Assembly (NCBI GenBank): GCA_030411725.1
Contig: MU839836.1
Coordinates: forward strand, 682,001 to 746,000
Length of the DNA stretch: 64,000 bases
Source of the DNA: Echria macrotheca
Taxonomy: Eukaryota; Ascomycota; Sordariomycetes; Sordariales; Schizotheciaceae
Direction: 5' to 3'
Under the pieces are notes generated by a model. That model was given only the letters and a program-made list of their open reading frames with translations, ran no database searches and was not told where the DNA came from. Of this stretch, positions 10,770 through 22,659 are shown one piece after another (within the stretch, counting starts at the first letter, position 1; every line of letters starts with the position of its first letter). A program made the translations under genes and the position numbers.

Positions 10770-12020
10770 ATCAAGGACGGGCGCGACGCGTGGAAATAGC
10801 TGAGGGGGATGGGAGTTGGCATATCGGCCAGGTCCAGACTTAGTGTGTAGTTTATGCTGTCGGAAAAAAAAAAGGGCTTTTCATGTGGAGTAGACAACGT
10901 AGATAGACCTCCGGCGCTGCCTCGCCGATATCGCGAATTGGTTATTTCTTATTCGGCCCTGCTTGAATATCTGACGGCGGACGATAAACCCAGATCGGAG
11001 GTACCCGACAGCACGATCACAGCCCCGCTTACAGCCGGTACCGCCCGTGGGGTGTCACGGGTCCCGTGACGCAGGTGCACTCTGTACCGGAACAATTCGC
11101 GGACCATGTTCGCGAACCTCAACCATCTGGGCTCGGGTACCAGCCATAGTTTGATAATTCATTCCGATCTAGGCAGTCCGGGAATGTAATTTTGAGGTCA
11201 AGGCAGGAGCACGCACTTGTCCAACAGGTGGCCTCGACTGACGAACGGGATTTCAGGACCGGTAATCTGGCAACTGTAACTGGTTATTGTTCTGGTCCCC
11301 TAATACTAGACCATGCCCCCCTTCTTCTTTTGGCACGAAGGACATGAGACTTTCCGACGAGTCACCGCAACAATTCGTACCCTGGGGCGCGAACATGAGC
11401 CAGATGTAGCATCGCTTCCTCTTGATCGTGGGTCGTATTGTTACCAGCGGCTCTGTAGGCCGGGTCGAGAGCATCATTGTAGAGGACGGTAGAACGCAGG
11501 CTTGAGCGTTAGGTTGCTTAGTGACGGATTGCTTGGTAAGCGGTTAGATAAGTTGAGAGCAACCGCGCCGAAGTCTGTTGTCCCAGCCTGTTCACTACCA
11601 CCATTCCCCCTTCAGCGCCTCCTGCACCAGTTTTACATCTAATGCTCTCCGCTTGCATCCTTATCTTGTCGTTCGTATATGCGCCCCTTTCTACTTCCTC
11701 TTCATCCACCTTCGCTGTTTCCCTTCTTTCCTTCGCGCTTCTTCCTTGTCGATATACACCACCATGGCGCCCCGGCGCACCACTAAGCCCGGTAATACTT
11801 GTGGTTGGATATTTTCCGGCCGTTGGGCGTAGACAACGTGGTTGGAATCCTCCCGGAGGTATTTTAGCTTTGGCCCGATGTGGTAGGCATTCTGAGGTGA
11901 AGTGACGTTGTAAACACTTGGATTATTAAAGTTTTGTGTTGTTATCGTTATGTTAAAATGTTTTCGAGATTGGCATGGCATGGCACGGCAAAGCGTAAAT
12001 GCAGGTAATCGCAAAAGATG
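10770..12020. other. Non-coding or unassigned
   Basis: Nothing convincingly coding. Region 11640-11760 is pyrimidine-rich and leads to an ATG in good context at 11764 with a 22-codon frame (MAPRRTTKPGNTCGW...), which could be a tiny first exon (GTAATA donor-like site just inside) but has no visible partner. The sequence becomes AT-richer from 11900. Confidence 0.3.
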
Positions 12021-12083
12021 TGCCCATCCGGGACCCACATGTGAGGTTGGATTCCAACCTCACATGTGGGTCCCGGATGGGCA
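12021..12083. repeat. 63-bp perfect palindrome (31-bp arms, 1-nt spacer)
   Basis: Left arm TGCCCATCCGGGACCCACAT, continuing through GTGAGGTTGGA to 12051, is followed by a single T and the exact reverse complement to 12083. No mismatch was found over 31 pairs. It would form a very stable hairpin or cruciform. It lies 139 bp upstream of the start codon of the ORF at 12222. Confidence 0.9.
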
Positions 12084-12221
12084 ATGTCATTGGCTCTTGC
12101 GAATGAAGCACAGACGCCAACGCCACGTGACGTGGCCACGACGACGACGTCCCACTCAGGTTGCAAACATCACACCAAGCTCCAAACATCAACTCCTATT
12201 GCAATCCGCACTTTACAGACC

Positions 12222-12680
12222 ATGACCAGGTCTGCTATGACGAAATTATCCGTTGCGCGCCCGGATGACGCCGAGGCAGTCGACGACGCGATTGTTTTTA
12301 AGCCTGATATAGTTTTGCAGCTCAACCGCTTCCGCCAAAACCTCCGCGCCCGCAACGAAACCGATGCACAGCTCAGCTTGTGCGAGCAGAAGCGAGACGA
12401 GTTGCTCAGTCGATATAATGAAGGAGTTATCTTGGCCGCCGCCTACGAGCGTATCATGTTGGACGAGTGCCCCGCTTACAGTCGGCGGCGGAAGCAGCGC
12501 AAAACTCGAAAATCGCCGGCAGAGCAGGAGGACGAAAAGCAGTGGGGTCGTTTTAGTGGGGCGGCCACAAGCGGATCCAAACTTCTCCCTCCCCTGAAAG
12601 GGGTAGCGCGCTGCTGGGTGAAAGCAGCTGAAGGTCGAGCGCCGGACCAGCTCGCGCACATCCGGCTTGCGATCGAATGA
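12222..12680 (+). CDS. Hypothetical protein, basic and helical
   Basis: 152 codons from an ATG in good context (ACC before ATG). An upstream in-frame ATG at 12066 lies inside the palindrome and is less likely. The central part (LQLNRFRQNLRARNETDAQL then SLCEQKRDELLSRYNEG) looks like a genuine helical domain, followed by a Lys/Arg-rich tract (SRRRKQRKTRKSP) that could be a nuclear targeting signal. No family recognised. A 363-codon frame on the opposite strand covers the same region but is low in complexity and looks like a shadow. The palindrome just upstream may lie in its leader or promoter. Confidence 0.4.
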   Translation: MTRSAMTKLSVARPDDAEAVDDAIVFKPDIVLQLNRFRQNLRARNETDAQLSLCEQKRDELLSRYNEGVILAAAYERIMLDECPAYSRRRKQRKTRKSPAEQEDEKQWGRFSGAATSGSKLLPPLKGVARCWVKAAEGRAPDQLAHIRLAIE

Positions 12681-14289
12681 AGAGTCTTCAAGTGGCAACT
12701 GCAGTTTTGGTAGGCGAGTGGCTTCTTCCGCACGTACTGCACGACGTTGACGATGCAGGGCGGCAATCAGCTTGTGCTGCGCATTCTGTTCCCGATGTGA
12801 ATGCCCACACCGCCTGGCGGAACGACCGCCCAAAAAGGGGCTCGGCGAATTCGAGGCCGTGTCGAGGGCAGTGCGGGGCCGGAAAAGAGGATCTTGGGAG
12901 GGGCAGAGGCGCAGTGTGTGTTGTCGTGTGTTGGAGGGCGGCCCTCGACGCGGCTGGCGTGGTGGCGGAGACGGACCTGGGTCTACTCGACAGGCGTGCC
13001 TCTCGTTGCGGCACCGTGGCCTCCATCGTACATCGCCCTGGCCACTGCTGTACGTGACGGTGGCAGCAGTAACCAATGCGTCGATTGTAAGGAACGGAGC
13101 CAGTCGAGGAATACCTGGTCCACAGCAGCAATAAGCCGCCGCCCACATCCTCGGCACTGATGACGATACCCCGACAGCAGGCGCGAGGCAGGTTGAACTC
13201 GACGCCATGCCGATGACGAGTACGGGCACGGGAAGACGTCGAATGCCGCTGGCGTCGGCATCAGCGTCGCGATGTGGCGCGTCCGAGTCCGCCTCGACTG
13301 GTCCGAAAAGGGGTAAGCAGGCGGGCAGGGCTCGCAAAGGCTCGATAACGTTGGGCCGGAGACGGGCGCGCGCAGCTGGAAACTCTTAAGGAGTGGCAGC
13401 TGCGGTTTGGCAGGGGGTAGCGCTGAGTACTTACACGAGACGGTCGTACTGTTCGACGGGCAGGCTCACGGGGCGGCCCGGCCTACTCTTAATCTTATCC
13501 TTAGAGTTACACTTCCTAACGAGGCGCTTGCGAGTAATTCTATCTCGCAAGCTACAGCATATCCACCCCGCGGACGGTATTCCTTCAACCAATTATATCC
13601 CTTCGCATCGACGACTTCGCTTCGTTCGGCGGCGGCGAGCGGGCTCACAGGCAGGTTCAGTCCCTGGTTTTCGAGCTAGTTTGCCCGTCGCAAGTACGGT
13701 CGATGGAGCGGGTGCGACCAAGAAGTGGCGTCCTCGAGGCCCCGAGGTGAACGTTCGTGCTGCCCGTGATGCCTTTATGAAGTTGAATCAGGCCTTGCAG
13801 AGCCTCGTCAGCAGTATAACCCCTGGCTCTAGGCGACCGGTATTCTCCCGTAGAGTCACGGCTCGTCCGTAGGCACTTGGGTGTACCCCACGCGTACGCT
13901 ACGCTCAGTGCCTTCACATCCAGGACCCCCGTGGCCCTAAATGGAGACGATACACAATACAACTCTAGGCCTTCACAACCAGGGTCACTCTGGCTGGAGG
14001 CTCTCACGAGCAACAAGTGGCCGGTGACATTCAAAGTAGCGCGGACTGACAAGATTCCACGTGGATCCAAGCCTCCATATTCCGTCCTTTCGTCAACCCA
14101 GCCATACTCGCCCTCGACAATACTCACGTCTGCCTGTAGATAGGGATAGGACGAAGACGACAGTACTCCCCAAAGCCGCTTTCCACGTTCTCTCGGTCCG
14201 CACCACCACACATTCAATGTCTTTATGCGCCTAAGCCTACTTTTTACGTCGTTATGGAGGGCCACAGCCGCGTTCTGGCCCCCTGTACG
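12681..14289. other. Repeat-derived DNA, no supported gene
   Basis: 13465-13790 is a copy of a repeat also found at 51595-51890. Several long frames exist on both strands (for example a 202-codon minus frame at 13657-14265 and an 88-codon plus frame at 13877-14143), but neither contains a motif I can name and they overlap each other. Confidence 0.4.
13465..13790 (+). repeat. Dispersed repeat C, copy 1
   Basis: Direct copy of 51595-51890. Shared landmarks are CTCGCAAGCTACAGCAT, a CCCTTCGCGTCGATGACTTCG-like block, TTTGCCCGTCG, and GCGACCAAGAAGTGGCGTCCTC ahead of GAACGTTCGTGCTGC. The second copy has small deletions. The ends of the element are not defined. Confidence 0.65.
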
Positions 14290-16195
14290 CTCAGTTCAAA
14301 CCGCTTAAGCTTTATATTACACGCCTTATTAATCAAGTCCGGAACAAGCTTAGCAGGCGAGTAGGAAAGTAAAGGCTCGATAGCATCAGTAAAGTAACGG
14401 GGCCTTATCATCTAAATGCCTAAATCGTAACGACGAGGATGGGGGAGGCCGTCTGGAAGGGGCAAGATACTTACTATTAAAGCAGGCCCGCATAATAAGC
14501 GTCATCCTATTCCTAGGTACTATAACCAAATACGTGTGATTTTTATAGGGGAATAAGTCCGGGCCTACGGTATAAATATAATTTTATTTATAAGAACCTA
14601 TATATATATCTAAAGCTTTAGAGGACTCTCTAGCTATAAGATATACTACTTAAAAAGTTAATTGTAATACACTAAAGTGTTATACCAGCTAAGCTACTTA
14701 AGCCACCAGCGAGTATTAAAAAACGCAAAAGCAGTTAAAATACTCGTAAGGGAAATATACAAGTCAAGGGTATATCGGATAAGCAATAAGAGGTTAAAAT
14801 ACCGGGTAACGCAATATTCGTCTTCCTATCATCAGTCAACTACTTTATTCTCCTGAACTTTTCCTATTCTTTTATTTAATTCTTTCTATACATTTACACT
14901 TGCCTAATATTCTCTATCATTCACCGGAACTTCAACCAACCCACCTAGTTATCATCGCATTTAAATTCTCCCGCTACTCACAGATCCTAGTTGTTTATAA
15001 ATCTTAATTTAAAAATGCTAAATTTCCGTCGAAACGTATAAAGTCTTACCTTAAAGGTTGGTAAAACGCATAAAACACCTACCGATTTTCAATATATAGC
15101 TAATTATCCTCCTTCTAACTTATTAAAGTATAAAGATAATCCCCCTTTAGAATATTACTATTACAAGGAAATTAGTATGTTACTTCCTTCATCCTTAAGT
15201 ACGATAATTATCTAACATATTGTAGCCCAGTACGCTAATAAATCGATTTGCCGAAATTGCGCAATAAAGTACAAATGCCCTAATACGTGTGGCCTTACGG
15301 CTTATTATATAAATCAGCGCTTCCGAAGACAAATGTATACATCCACTATTATACGTGAAGCAGGGCGAAAGGGCCGTGGACTCTACACCGAAACGAACAT
15401 TTAAAAAGATTCTTTTATTATTAAATACGTAGGTAAAGTCATCCCTTTAGCGAAGGTTTCCCACCGAAAGGTCATATATAAGGCCAAAGGGTAAAAACAT
15501 CTTTACTTATTAATACTCACCGTAACGGCCCCCCCAAATATATCATTAATACTACTAAAAAAGGTAACAATTCAAGGTTTATAAACCACTCTTATAAGCC
15601 TAACTACTACGTCAAAGGGTAATACGTTAAAAAAAGTATTAAAATAGAAATTTTTACTAATTAATTTATACCTAAGGGTAAGGAATTAACGTTTAACTAC
15701 AACTTTAATAATAGTAAAAATAACTTAAGTCAATAAGCTTATTTCTACGGCGCGCTAAACTGTAAAGGGAATTTAGGCCGAAGCGGTAAAAAGGTACTTT
15801 TGGAACTGAAACGAGCCCGCTTAAAGCCTAAAGTCCAAAGGTCTACCTTAATCCACATACTAATTAAAAGGATCCCTTTAGCTAAGTACATTAATTCGCC
15901 GTAAATCCTTACCTCTTTAAGGCCTAACTCCAGTACCGGCACTAACTCTTTCAGCAAGGTCTAAAGTCCCGGCCTAAGTATTAGGTAAACCGCTAAAACG
16001 TTTACTCGGTTAGCATACCCCTTCTTCCGAAAATATCCCTATACGCGCCTATTAAAGGTATACTTATATAACTCGCTAGACTTCAGACATGTCAAGTACG
16101 TATCCGTCTATTATTTACTCGAGATAACCTATCAGAGGAGCTAATCTGAAAAATACCGTAGGGAACATCTAAAAAATCACTATAAATATATCTAT
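14290..16195. other. AT-rich island 1, probably RIP-mutated repeat
   Basis: The sequence changes abruptly from GC-rich to strongly AT-rich, with very few open frames, many TAA/TTA trinucleotides and almost no CA-rich stretches. This pattern is expected of RIP-mutated transposons. One 70-codon minus frame (15745-15957) and a Cys-rich plus frame near 15250-15310 (CRNCAIKYKCPNTCG) may be residues of an element, but no family could be assigned. Confidence 0.6.
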
Positions 16196-16201
16196 TCCCG
16201 T

Positions 16202-16543
16202 TTTAGCCGATCTGCCGCGTATCGAAACCAACTCCATCTCACACCCAGCCAACGGACTAGTATCATCAATAGTCTCCGAGGACGAGAGGAAGGACCAAAT
16301 GACCAATGGATTCGAATGTTCCAGCAAATGTTTCCCGGTATAGCTACCGTCCCAGCGCCATACCTAATACCGAGTACCGAATACCTTATCGCCAATCAAG
16401 AAGGCGATAATAAGGTTAAGCGTTACTCCGTAAACGAAGAAAACGTGGACGGCGCTAAATTTAAATGCCCGGACTTATCGCCATGCTCAAATACAGCGCC
16501 TGCGCTACCTGTAGCCACCTCGTCACCAGGGCTCAGGATCTGA
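16202..16543 (+). pseudogene. Fragment of a fungal hypothetical protein (FPG / PYL motif family)
   Basis: The plus frame is open from about 16202 and reads LHLTPSQRTSIINSLRGREE followed by DQWIRMFQQMFPG and VPAPYL. This resembles a segment common in fungal multidomain proteins, where an E.W..IF..LFPG..P..SPYL block sits between DNA-binding or zinc-finger and other regions. The family has no assigned biochemical role that I know. No start codon precedes the conserved part; the left end merges with the AT-rich island and the right end with simple-sequence DNA. I interpret it as a truncated gene copy. Confidence 0.45.
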
Positions 16544-16559
16544 CAGGATGGACGCTACA

Positions 16560-17650
16560 CCCTCGGGGAGGCGGTCCGGCGAGGGGTTATCTGCTTTTTG
16601 AAGCCATCACCAGAGCCAACGCCAGGGCCATCGCCAGAAGCATCCCCAAGTCAGCCGCGCAGACGCTGCGTGCCAGCACCGAAACCGTCGTTTCCAGGCC
16701 TCAGAGCTAACCATCGAGTCCTTTGAAGACCCCGCCATCGTTATCGCCGTTGTTATCGCCATCGCCAGAGCCAAAGATCCAGGCATCGACCTACCCCGCG
16801 ATCGAATCCTTTCCTCATACCTACCTTTGAGCGCTCCTCCCACGAGCTACAGCGCGTGCGCCGGCCATCTACAGCGCCAGAGTCGTTTCCAGGCCCCAAA
16901 GCCTTCACCGCCTTCCACACACTCGCGAGATCCCCCAAGTCAGCCAGCGATCTTCTCACCCACAAGCAGTCGACCAGCGATCTTCCTACCCACAGCGCGC
17001 CCTCAGCGATTGAGCCATGGCTACACGCGAGTTTACAGGGCCATCACATCGTTTCCATCGGCCAGAGGTGCGAGATTCAGGTCGTCGGTCAGGGAAGCGG
17101 GAGATTCACGTCGTCGTTCGACCCCGCCATCGCCTTATCTTATCTGCCATTTCCGGGTCCGAGCGCGCCAGCCACGATTACCCTGGTTGCCTGGGCACAC
17201 ACACGAGCCAGCACACTTCCTTCTACAGATTCTACGATTCCAGCGTTTCCACGAGTCGATCAGCCGTTTCCAGCAGTTCCAGCGATTGCCGCCAGCCAAA
17301 TGCTCACCCAAGTCGATTTCAGCCCCAGAGTTGGGCTTCCCGTTCCCGGGCTCTCACTCTTCCAGACCCACTTCTTTTGCGTTTCCAGCCAATCAAAGTG
17401 CGCCGTTCTGCCAGCTCACCTCGCATGGGCCCCCACCTTTGAGTTCACCCATCAGAACTGCAGATTCTCACGACCTTCTGCTGTCTCAGAGTCCAACTGC
17501 CACAGCGCATCCGAAGCGCCTGCAAGGAGCATGATCTAACTAGTTACTGACCTAGCGTGCAGATCCGAAGTGTTCCTTTTCCGACGAAATCGCGGAGCCG
17601 GTCCGAGTTCGGTTCGTGCACCTGTCGATCGCCAGACCCGAGATTCTTCT
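16560..17650. other. Simple-sequence DNA rich in CCAGAGCC / GCCATCGCC units
   Basis: Degenerate short repeats (for example TTATCGCCGTTGTTATCGCC near 16740) keep several frames open at once on the plus strand (16827-17534 and 16856-17539). The encoded peptides are Ser/Pro/Arg-rich in one frame and Ser/Thr/Ala-rich in the other, so the openness is probably compositional. No start context or domain supports a gene. Confidence 0.45.
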
Positions 17651-19300
17651 GTTATCGGCCTTTCAGTCAGTCAGTCAGTCAGTCAGCAGTCGTCAGCTTG
17701 CCTGGCCTTGCCAGAGGGCTCCAGAGCTGTTGAGATCGATCCCGTGTGGAGCCATTGTTTCCTTACAGCCAGCCGGCCAGCAAGTCAGTCGTCAGTCAGC
17801 TGCCAGGCATCGTTGCCGGCCAGTCAGTCGAGATGCCAGTCGCCAGTTCGCCAGCGCAAGAGCCGTTGTCGCTCCCCTGATGAGCCGTCTGCTCCCTCAC
17901 AGCCAGTTCAGCAGTGCCTACCAGCAGTCGGCTGTCTTCCGCCCTACAGCCGTTGTCAGTTGCAAGCAGTCAGGCCAGCCGTCGAGTTGTTTCGCCAGTT
18001 ATCATCGTGCCAGGGCCAGAGGTCATCACGGGGCTATAGTCGCCAGAGCCAGTTACCGCCTACCGCTCCGTTGCCGAGCCACTCACACACTCGTTGCCCC
18101 ACAGCTTTTCGTATCGTTGAGTCGTTCTCTATGGCTCCCGTCGGGTCGGTTTGCGAGCCAGTCAGTCAGTCAGTGCCAGGCCATCTTCCATCGCCGAGTT
18201 GCTCAGTCAAGTTACCCCTGGATCGTTATCGTCGAGTGTTATCGCCATCGCCGGGTGTTATCGAGGTCAGTCAGTCACTAGGGAGTCAGTCAGTCAGCCA
18301 TGAGTTCGCTCCCTCGCCGAGCCACTCACACACTCTCGTTGCGTTGCGGCCGTTCTCCATCGCCAAGTTGCCAGGCCAGTCAGTCACGAAGGAGTAGTCG
18401 ATCAGTCAGTCGAGTCGTCATCCCGGGGTTATCAGTCAGTCAGTCACGTGGAGCCAGCCAGTCAGTCAGAGCGCACTGTTTCCGAGCCGCTCACACACCC
18501 TCTTTGCCTGTGGCCATCTTCCATCGCCAAGTCGTTCAGTCACGTGGGCCGTTGTCAAGCAGTTGTCGCCAGGCCGTTATCGTCGATCATTATCGGGGTT
18601 AGTTCGAGTTATCGTCACGGGGTTGTCAGTCAGTCGCCAGTCAGTTACGTGGAGATCGCTCCCTTTCCGAGCCGCTTACGCACTCTCGTTGCCTCGTGGT
18701 CGTCTTCCATCCCCAAGCCGATTCAGTCATGTTATCGTCGAAGTGTTATCGCCATCGTCGTGTATTATCGAGGTCAGCCAGTCACGCGAGGGTAGTCGGT
18801 CAGCCATCAGGTCCATGGGCCGGGTTCTACGTCAGTATTGCTCCCCCTTCGAGCCACTCACGCACTAGTTGTTCCGCGACCATCTTCCATCACCGAGTCG
18901 TTCAGTCACGTGGGTCGTTGTCGTCGTCAAGCAGTTATCGCCAGGTCATCGTCGAGTGTTATCGAGGTCACTCGGCCAGTCAGTCACATGGGGGCCAGCC
19001 AGTCAGTCAGATCGCACCGTTTCTGAGCCACTCACACACTCTCGTTGCCTCATGGCCATCTTCCATCGCCGAGTCGTTCAGCCATCGTCAAGCCGTTATC
19101 ATCAAGCCGTTGTCGCCAGGTCGTTATTGTCGATCTTTATCGGAATCAGAGTCGTCACGTGGTTATCGTCGTCACTCAGTCGCCACCGGTCAAGTCAGTG
19201 CCAGAGCCAGCGTTTCAGGGCCTTCTCAGAGCTATTTCGGTTGCCAGAGCCAACCCCACGCTGCTGCCGCGCTTCTATCCAGATAAGTTGTTTTCCATCT
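17640..19300. repeat. TCAG microsatellite and ~180-bp tandem satellite array
   Basis: Runs of TCAG tetranucleotide occur from about 17660 (six near-perfect units) and recur throughout. From about 18077 a longer unit repeats. A GAGCCACTCACACACTCTCG-like block followed by a CCATCTTCCATCGCC-like block occurs at about 18077, 18320, 18485, 18669, 18851 and 19026, giving spacings of 243, 165, 184, 182 and 175 bp. Units differ by substitutions and small indels. Long plus-strand frames over the array (up to 275 codons, Ser/Gln/Val/Arg-rich) are products of the repeats. Confidence 0.75.
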
Positions 19301-21391
19301 GTTGAGCTACTCAGAGTCCTTCCTCCCTAGCCACGGCGCTGTCGGGTTCTTATCGATACGTTCTGTTGTGTGCCTCTGCCGGACGAGCCGTGCACGCACC
19401 AGGTCTGAGATATCCAGGGCTTTCCATCGTTGCCCTGTATTTGGTGTTGGGGAGCCTGTATCACTGAAGCGTAATGCCCCTGTCGTTGCCGTGCCTCTGC
19501 TGGTTGCACCACGCACGCACTACCCATGAGTTACCCCTGAGTTTGATACTAGGGCCTGTGAGCCCCTGACCTTACAGATCTTCTGTGGTGTTGTTGGCGG
19601 CCGCGTGAAAGCGATGTCCTTTTGGGATGAGTCCAGCCATGGCGCGGACGGCCCGTACTCTTGCTTCATTCCTTAGACCTTGCCGTCGTCAAACGCGGCG
19701 GATTGACCAAGTTGCGGCATGCAGGGACGAGGCTCACCTCATCTTCGAAGATCCCGAGGCGGCTGCTGCCGTTTCAGACCCTTGTCAAGGATCGAGACGG
19801 CAGAATACACAAGGTCATCGCGACGGATACGTCGGTTGCTCCTACGACATACGCGCCACTTGGGGTTTCCTCCCGCTCTTTTTGCGGCCCAGTTCTTGTC
19901 CCTTGTGCCAAGATCTGGTCCCGAAGAGTTCCACGAAGCTCAGCCATTCTCGACACGTCCCCACGGACTTGCATGGATGCACGGCAGAGGTGAAGAACGC
20001 GGCGGCAAGCTCGGCGATTAAGCCTAGGTGTCGAGGGCAGCGGGAGTGGCGGTCGAGGTAGCGCAGAGAGAGGCAGACTTCCCATGTAGCGCACGAACCG
20101 AGTATTTGGCTATTGGATCGGGTACAGTCATTGGAGAGATCCAACCTAGGCTGGCCAATATGACAAGAACCCGGGCCATAACGTGGTTCGTCTTCGGCAG
20201 TATCGGGGAGCGTCCCCCCGACGAAGCATGCCGACACTCCTCGTTGCTCGAGGTAGATTGTAGATTAGATACTGGATTAGAATGAGTATCGGATTTGTGG
20301 GCTTGATGGATGGTTAAATTCGCGAGCTTTGGTGAATTTGGTGGCCGTTGAGTGGATATCGAGGGCAACGCGAGGCCGGGAAATCGGATCTTTGGAGGTC
20401 TTTGGCCCCTAAATAGCAAAAGCCCTGAACAATATGCGGCGAAAACTGAGTGAGCGTCGGCTGCTCTGTTCTTGGTCCCCACCCTAGAGAGGGCAGCTAC
20501 GAGAGGACGCTACTGAGGCGTAGGCGTGGAAGGTTGGGCGTAGCGTACTGTTATCCTAGCCCGCTACGGCTCTTCGAGTCTAAAACTTATGTGGCTGGGG
20601 TGGATGACTGGAACGATACGTATGATAGCACGGAAGATGGAGAGCTGTATGCCCTTACCTTATTTTTAATGCCTCGATATGATCGCATTGGATGTCCGGT
20701 TAAGACGTTTCCTAGCTTAACACCTAGTAGCCAAAGCAAATTGACTATCGCTGATATATTCCGTATAAAATACAGCATATTAGTACTCTCAATAAGGTCC
20801 AACGACAAAGTACACTACGACAAGGCAGTTTTCTTTCTTAACAAAGTCAGGCTCGGCTGCGAGAAATCCACATGAGCAATCGAGATCTAAAAGTGGAAGA
20901 GCCGTATATGTTACTGGGTGGCTAAGATCATAAAGATGCTGTGCCTGCTCCGTGTTCTTGGCTACCCAGGCGCTTGTACTGTTGTGTGTAAATTGCTAAT
21001 GCTTGCGATGTCATTTGGGATCGTACTTATTAGCCTACAGTATATCCAAATCGCCAGTGCTGGAAGTCGTCCCGCTAGGTGTGCCGATTAATGCGCCCTG
21101 CTTGTACCAGCTCTACCTAACATCAGCGACGGGTGGAAGAGCGAGGTCATCAACGCCGAGATTTCGACAGTGAAAACAGCTTTATGACGTGAGTGGTGCC
21201 AGACGAGCATCGCAGCGAGGACATGCCTGTCACAGGATCAGGATTAAATTGTATCCACCTGGAAAAACTAACGCCGAGCTCAGCTCGATACTGCACATAA
21301 CATCGGCGTCCAACAAAGCCTTGGTACCTAACTACTCCATCTCCGCTGCGTTCCTCGAAAGGAACCAGGTCTAGCTTTCAAAGCCGTCGTT
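19301..21391. other. Repeat-derived DNA, no supported gene
   Basis: 19770-19870 matches the minus strand of 51285-51420. The 36-bp motif occurs at about 19883-19923 (minus) and 20147-20178. A block at 20670-20735 (ATGCCTCGATATGATCGC) recurs at 23989-24058. The 141-codon frame at 20450-20875 has no recognisable motif and overlaps that repeat. Confidence 0.45.
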
Positions 21392-21908
21392 CTACTTAGC
21401 CTTTCGATAGGGGGCAACCGAGAAGTTCTTATAGTTCTTATCGCTCATCTTGGGATCATGATAGACAACATTGAAACTGTCCCTGTCGCCATTGTTGTAG
21501 ATGATCCTTGCCGCTCCAGCGCCGGAAGCTCCGGATGATGGGTCCCACTTGCCGGAAGAGAAAACCGGGTATTCTCTCCACGGTGACTTAGCCTCGAGAT
21601 CAAGTTTCTCATCGTTTCGGTACGTCTTTGGGTATTCCGATAGCTTGGTTCTATTTCCAGATGCGGTTGGGAGCCGTGCTCTCTTGGCAAGTGCTTCGTC
21701 TGCCTGTCGTCGAGCCTCGGAGGCTTTGATGTACCGGGCAGGATCGTCGTCGGGTAGGTTCGAGCAGGAGTACTGTTCTCGGGTTGTCAGTAGTCGGCAT
21801 TATTCGTAAGGGGTCAGCACTGACGTGAGAACTATCAGTTCCAGTCCGGCGAGGGGGGTCGAAGTCTGGGCAATGGGAATCTGTGGCTGAAGCTCCAGCC
21901 TGTGACAT
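21392..21908 (-). CDS. RNase T1-like (microbial guanyl-specific ribonuclease fold) protein
   Basis: Two exons: 21908-21825 and 21772-21392, separated by a 52-nt intron (21773-21824) with donor GTCAGT, a TACTGAC branch site and acceptor AACAG; phase 0. Start chosen at ATG 21908, preceded by CACC; an in-frame ATG at 22085 is possible. The 154-residue product ends in a domain with the N1/T1 layout: Y75-P-K77, RNDEKLDL, then REYPVFSSGKW with E96, GAARIIYN with R117, and VVYHD with H133. E96, R117 and H133 align with the catalytic Glu, Arg and second His of RNase T1; the first catalytic His is Lys here (K77). Such enzymes cleave RNA after G. Without the first His it may be weakly active or act as a non-catalytic RNase-like protein. 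No signal peptide is evident with the chosen start. Confidence 0.6.
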
Positions 21909-22659
21909 GGTGCTAGTAATTTGGTATGCGATAAGAGAATGCAAATGAATCGGTGTAACGAAAGAAGTAACCCAGAGTCGCAGACCGAATATGAAGCGTA
22001 AACAACACCGAATCCAGTCGGTGGAGGTGAATGGTATGTGAAGGGGTTTTTTGCTCTCAAGCGCTGCGAGTACTTCTCCATCCATGATGATGCGGGAAAC
22101 AGGATATGTTATAAGTTCGAAGCACTAGATTGCGTTGCCTCGATGCATATTTCAATTGCAAGCTCTCTGCTGTCTCTCGTTGCCGCTGAGCACCGGGACT
22201 CCTAGCACCGTCGAGCGTCTCCCGCAGGGCAGTTTTGTGTTCTTTAGGTTTAGCGTACCAGCAAGCTGGTTCTTGTCGCCGAAAAGGGGCCTGCAGCGTT
22301 TCAATTTAGTATCCTATAATTTGTGGATACTTTACACCCAATTGTTGGCGATGCATGAGGGCGGTTTGAGATCTATGGCCTCAACCCTGGATAGTGTAAT
22401 GGCGGCTAGGCAAACACGCTAGGTCCCAACAGCCTGGGTCTAGCCGCCTGCCGCGTTTCGGGGCAGCAAAGCGGGGAACTTTGCCACGTGCTTTAATGAG
22501 AGACATCACATATCTTCTCCTCGCACCCTCAACTAATTTGCAGAACATCAATCCACAAGCCCAATCTCATTCAACAGCGCTGTACTACAGCTTTCGAATA
22601 TCGCAAATTTCTATCCCACCACTTCTATTTCTTCTTCTTCTCTTTTTTTCCCCGCTAAA
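21909..22659. promoter_or_regulatory. Divergent intergenic region with pyrimidine-rich leader
   Basis: Separates the RNase-like gene (-) from the DUF3632-like gene (+). The last ~100 bases before 22660 are C/T-rich with TTCTTCTTCTTCTC and an ACAGC-rich stretch, typical of fungal 5' leaders. A CCTATAATTTGTGG stretch near 22314 is TATA-like but unproven. Short frames here are not convincing. Confidence 0.4.

Noticed and set aside
12246..13337. 363-codon minus-strand frame
   Set aside because: Low-complexity composition without motifs; overlaps a better plus-strand ORF at 12222-12680 and repeat-like sequence.
17570..18397. Ser/Gln-rich 275-codon plus-strand frame and similar overlapping frames to 19286
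   Set aside because: Produced by TCAG and ~180-bp tandem repeats, several frames open at once, no start context or domain.
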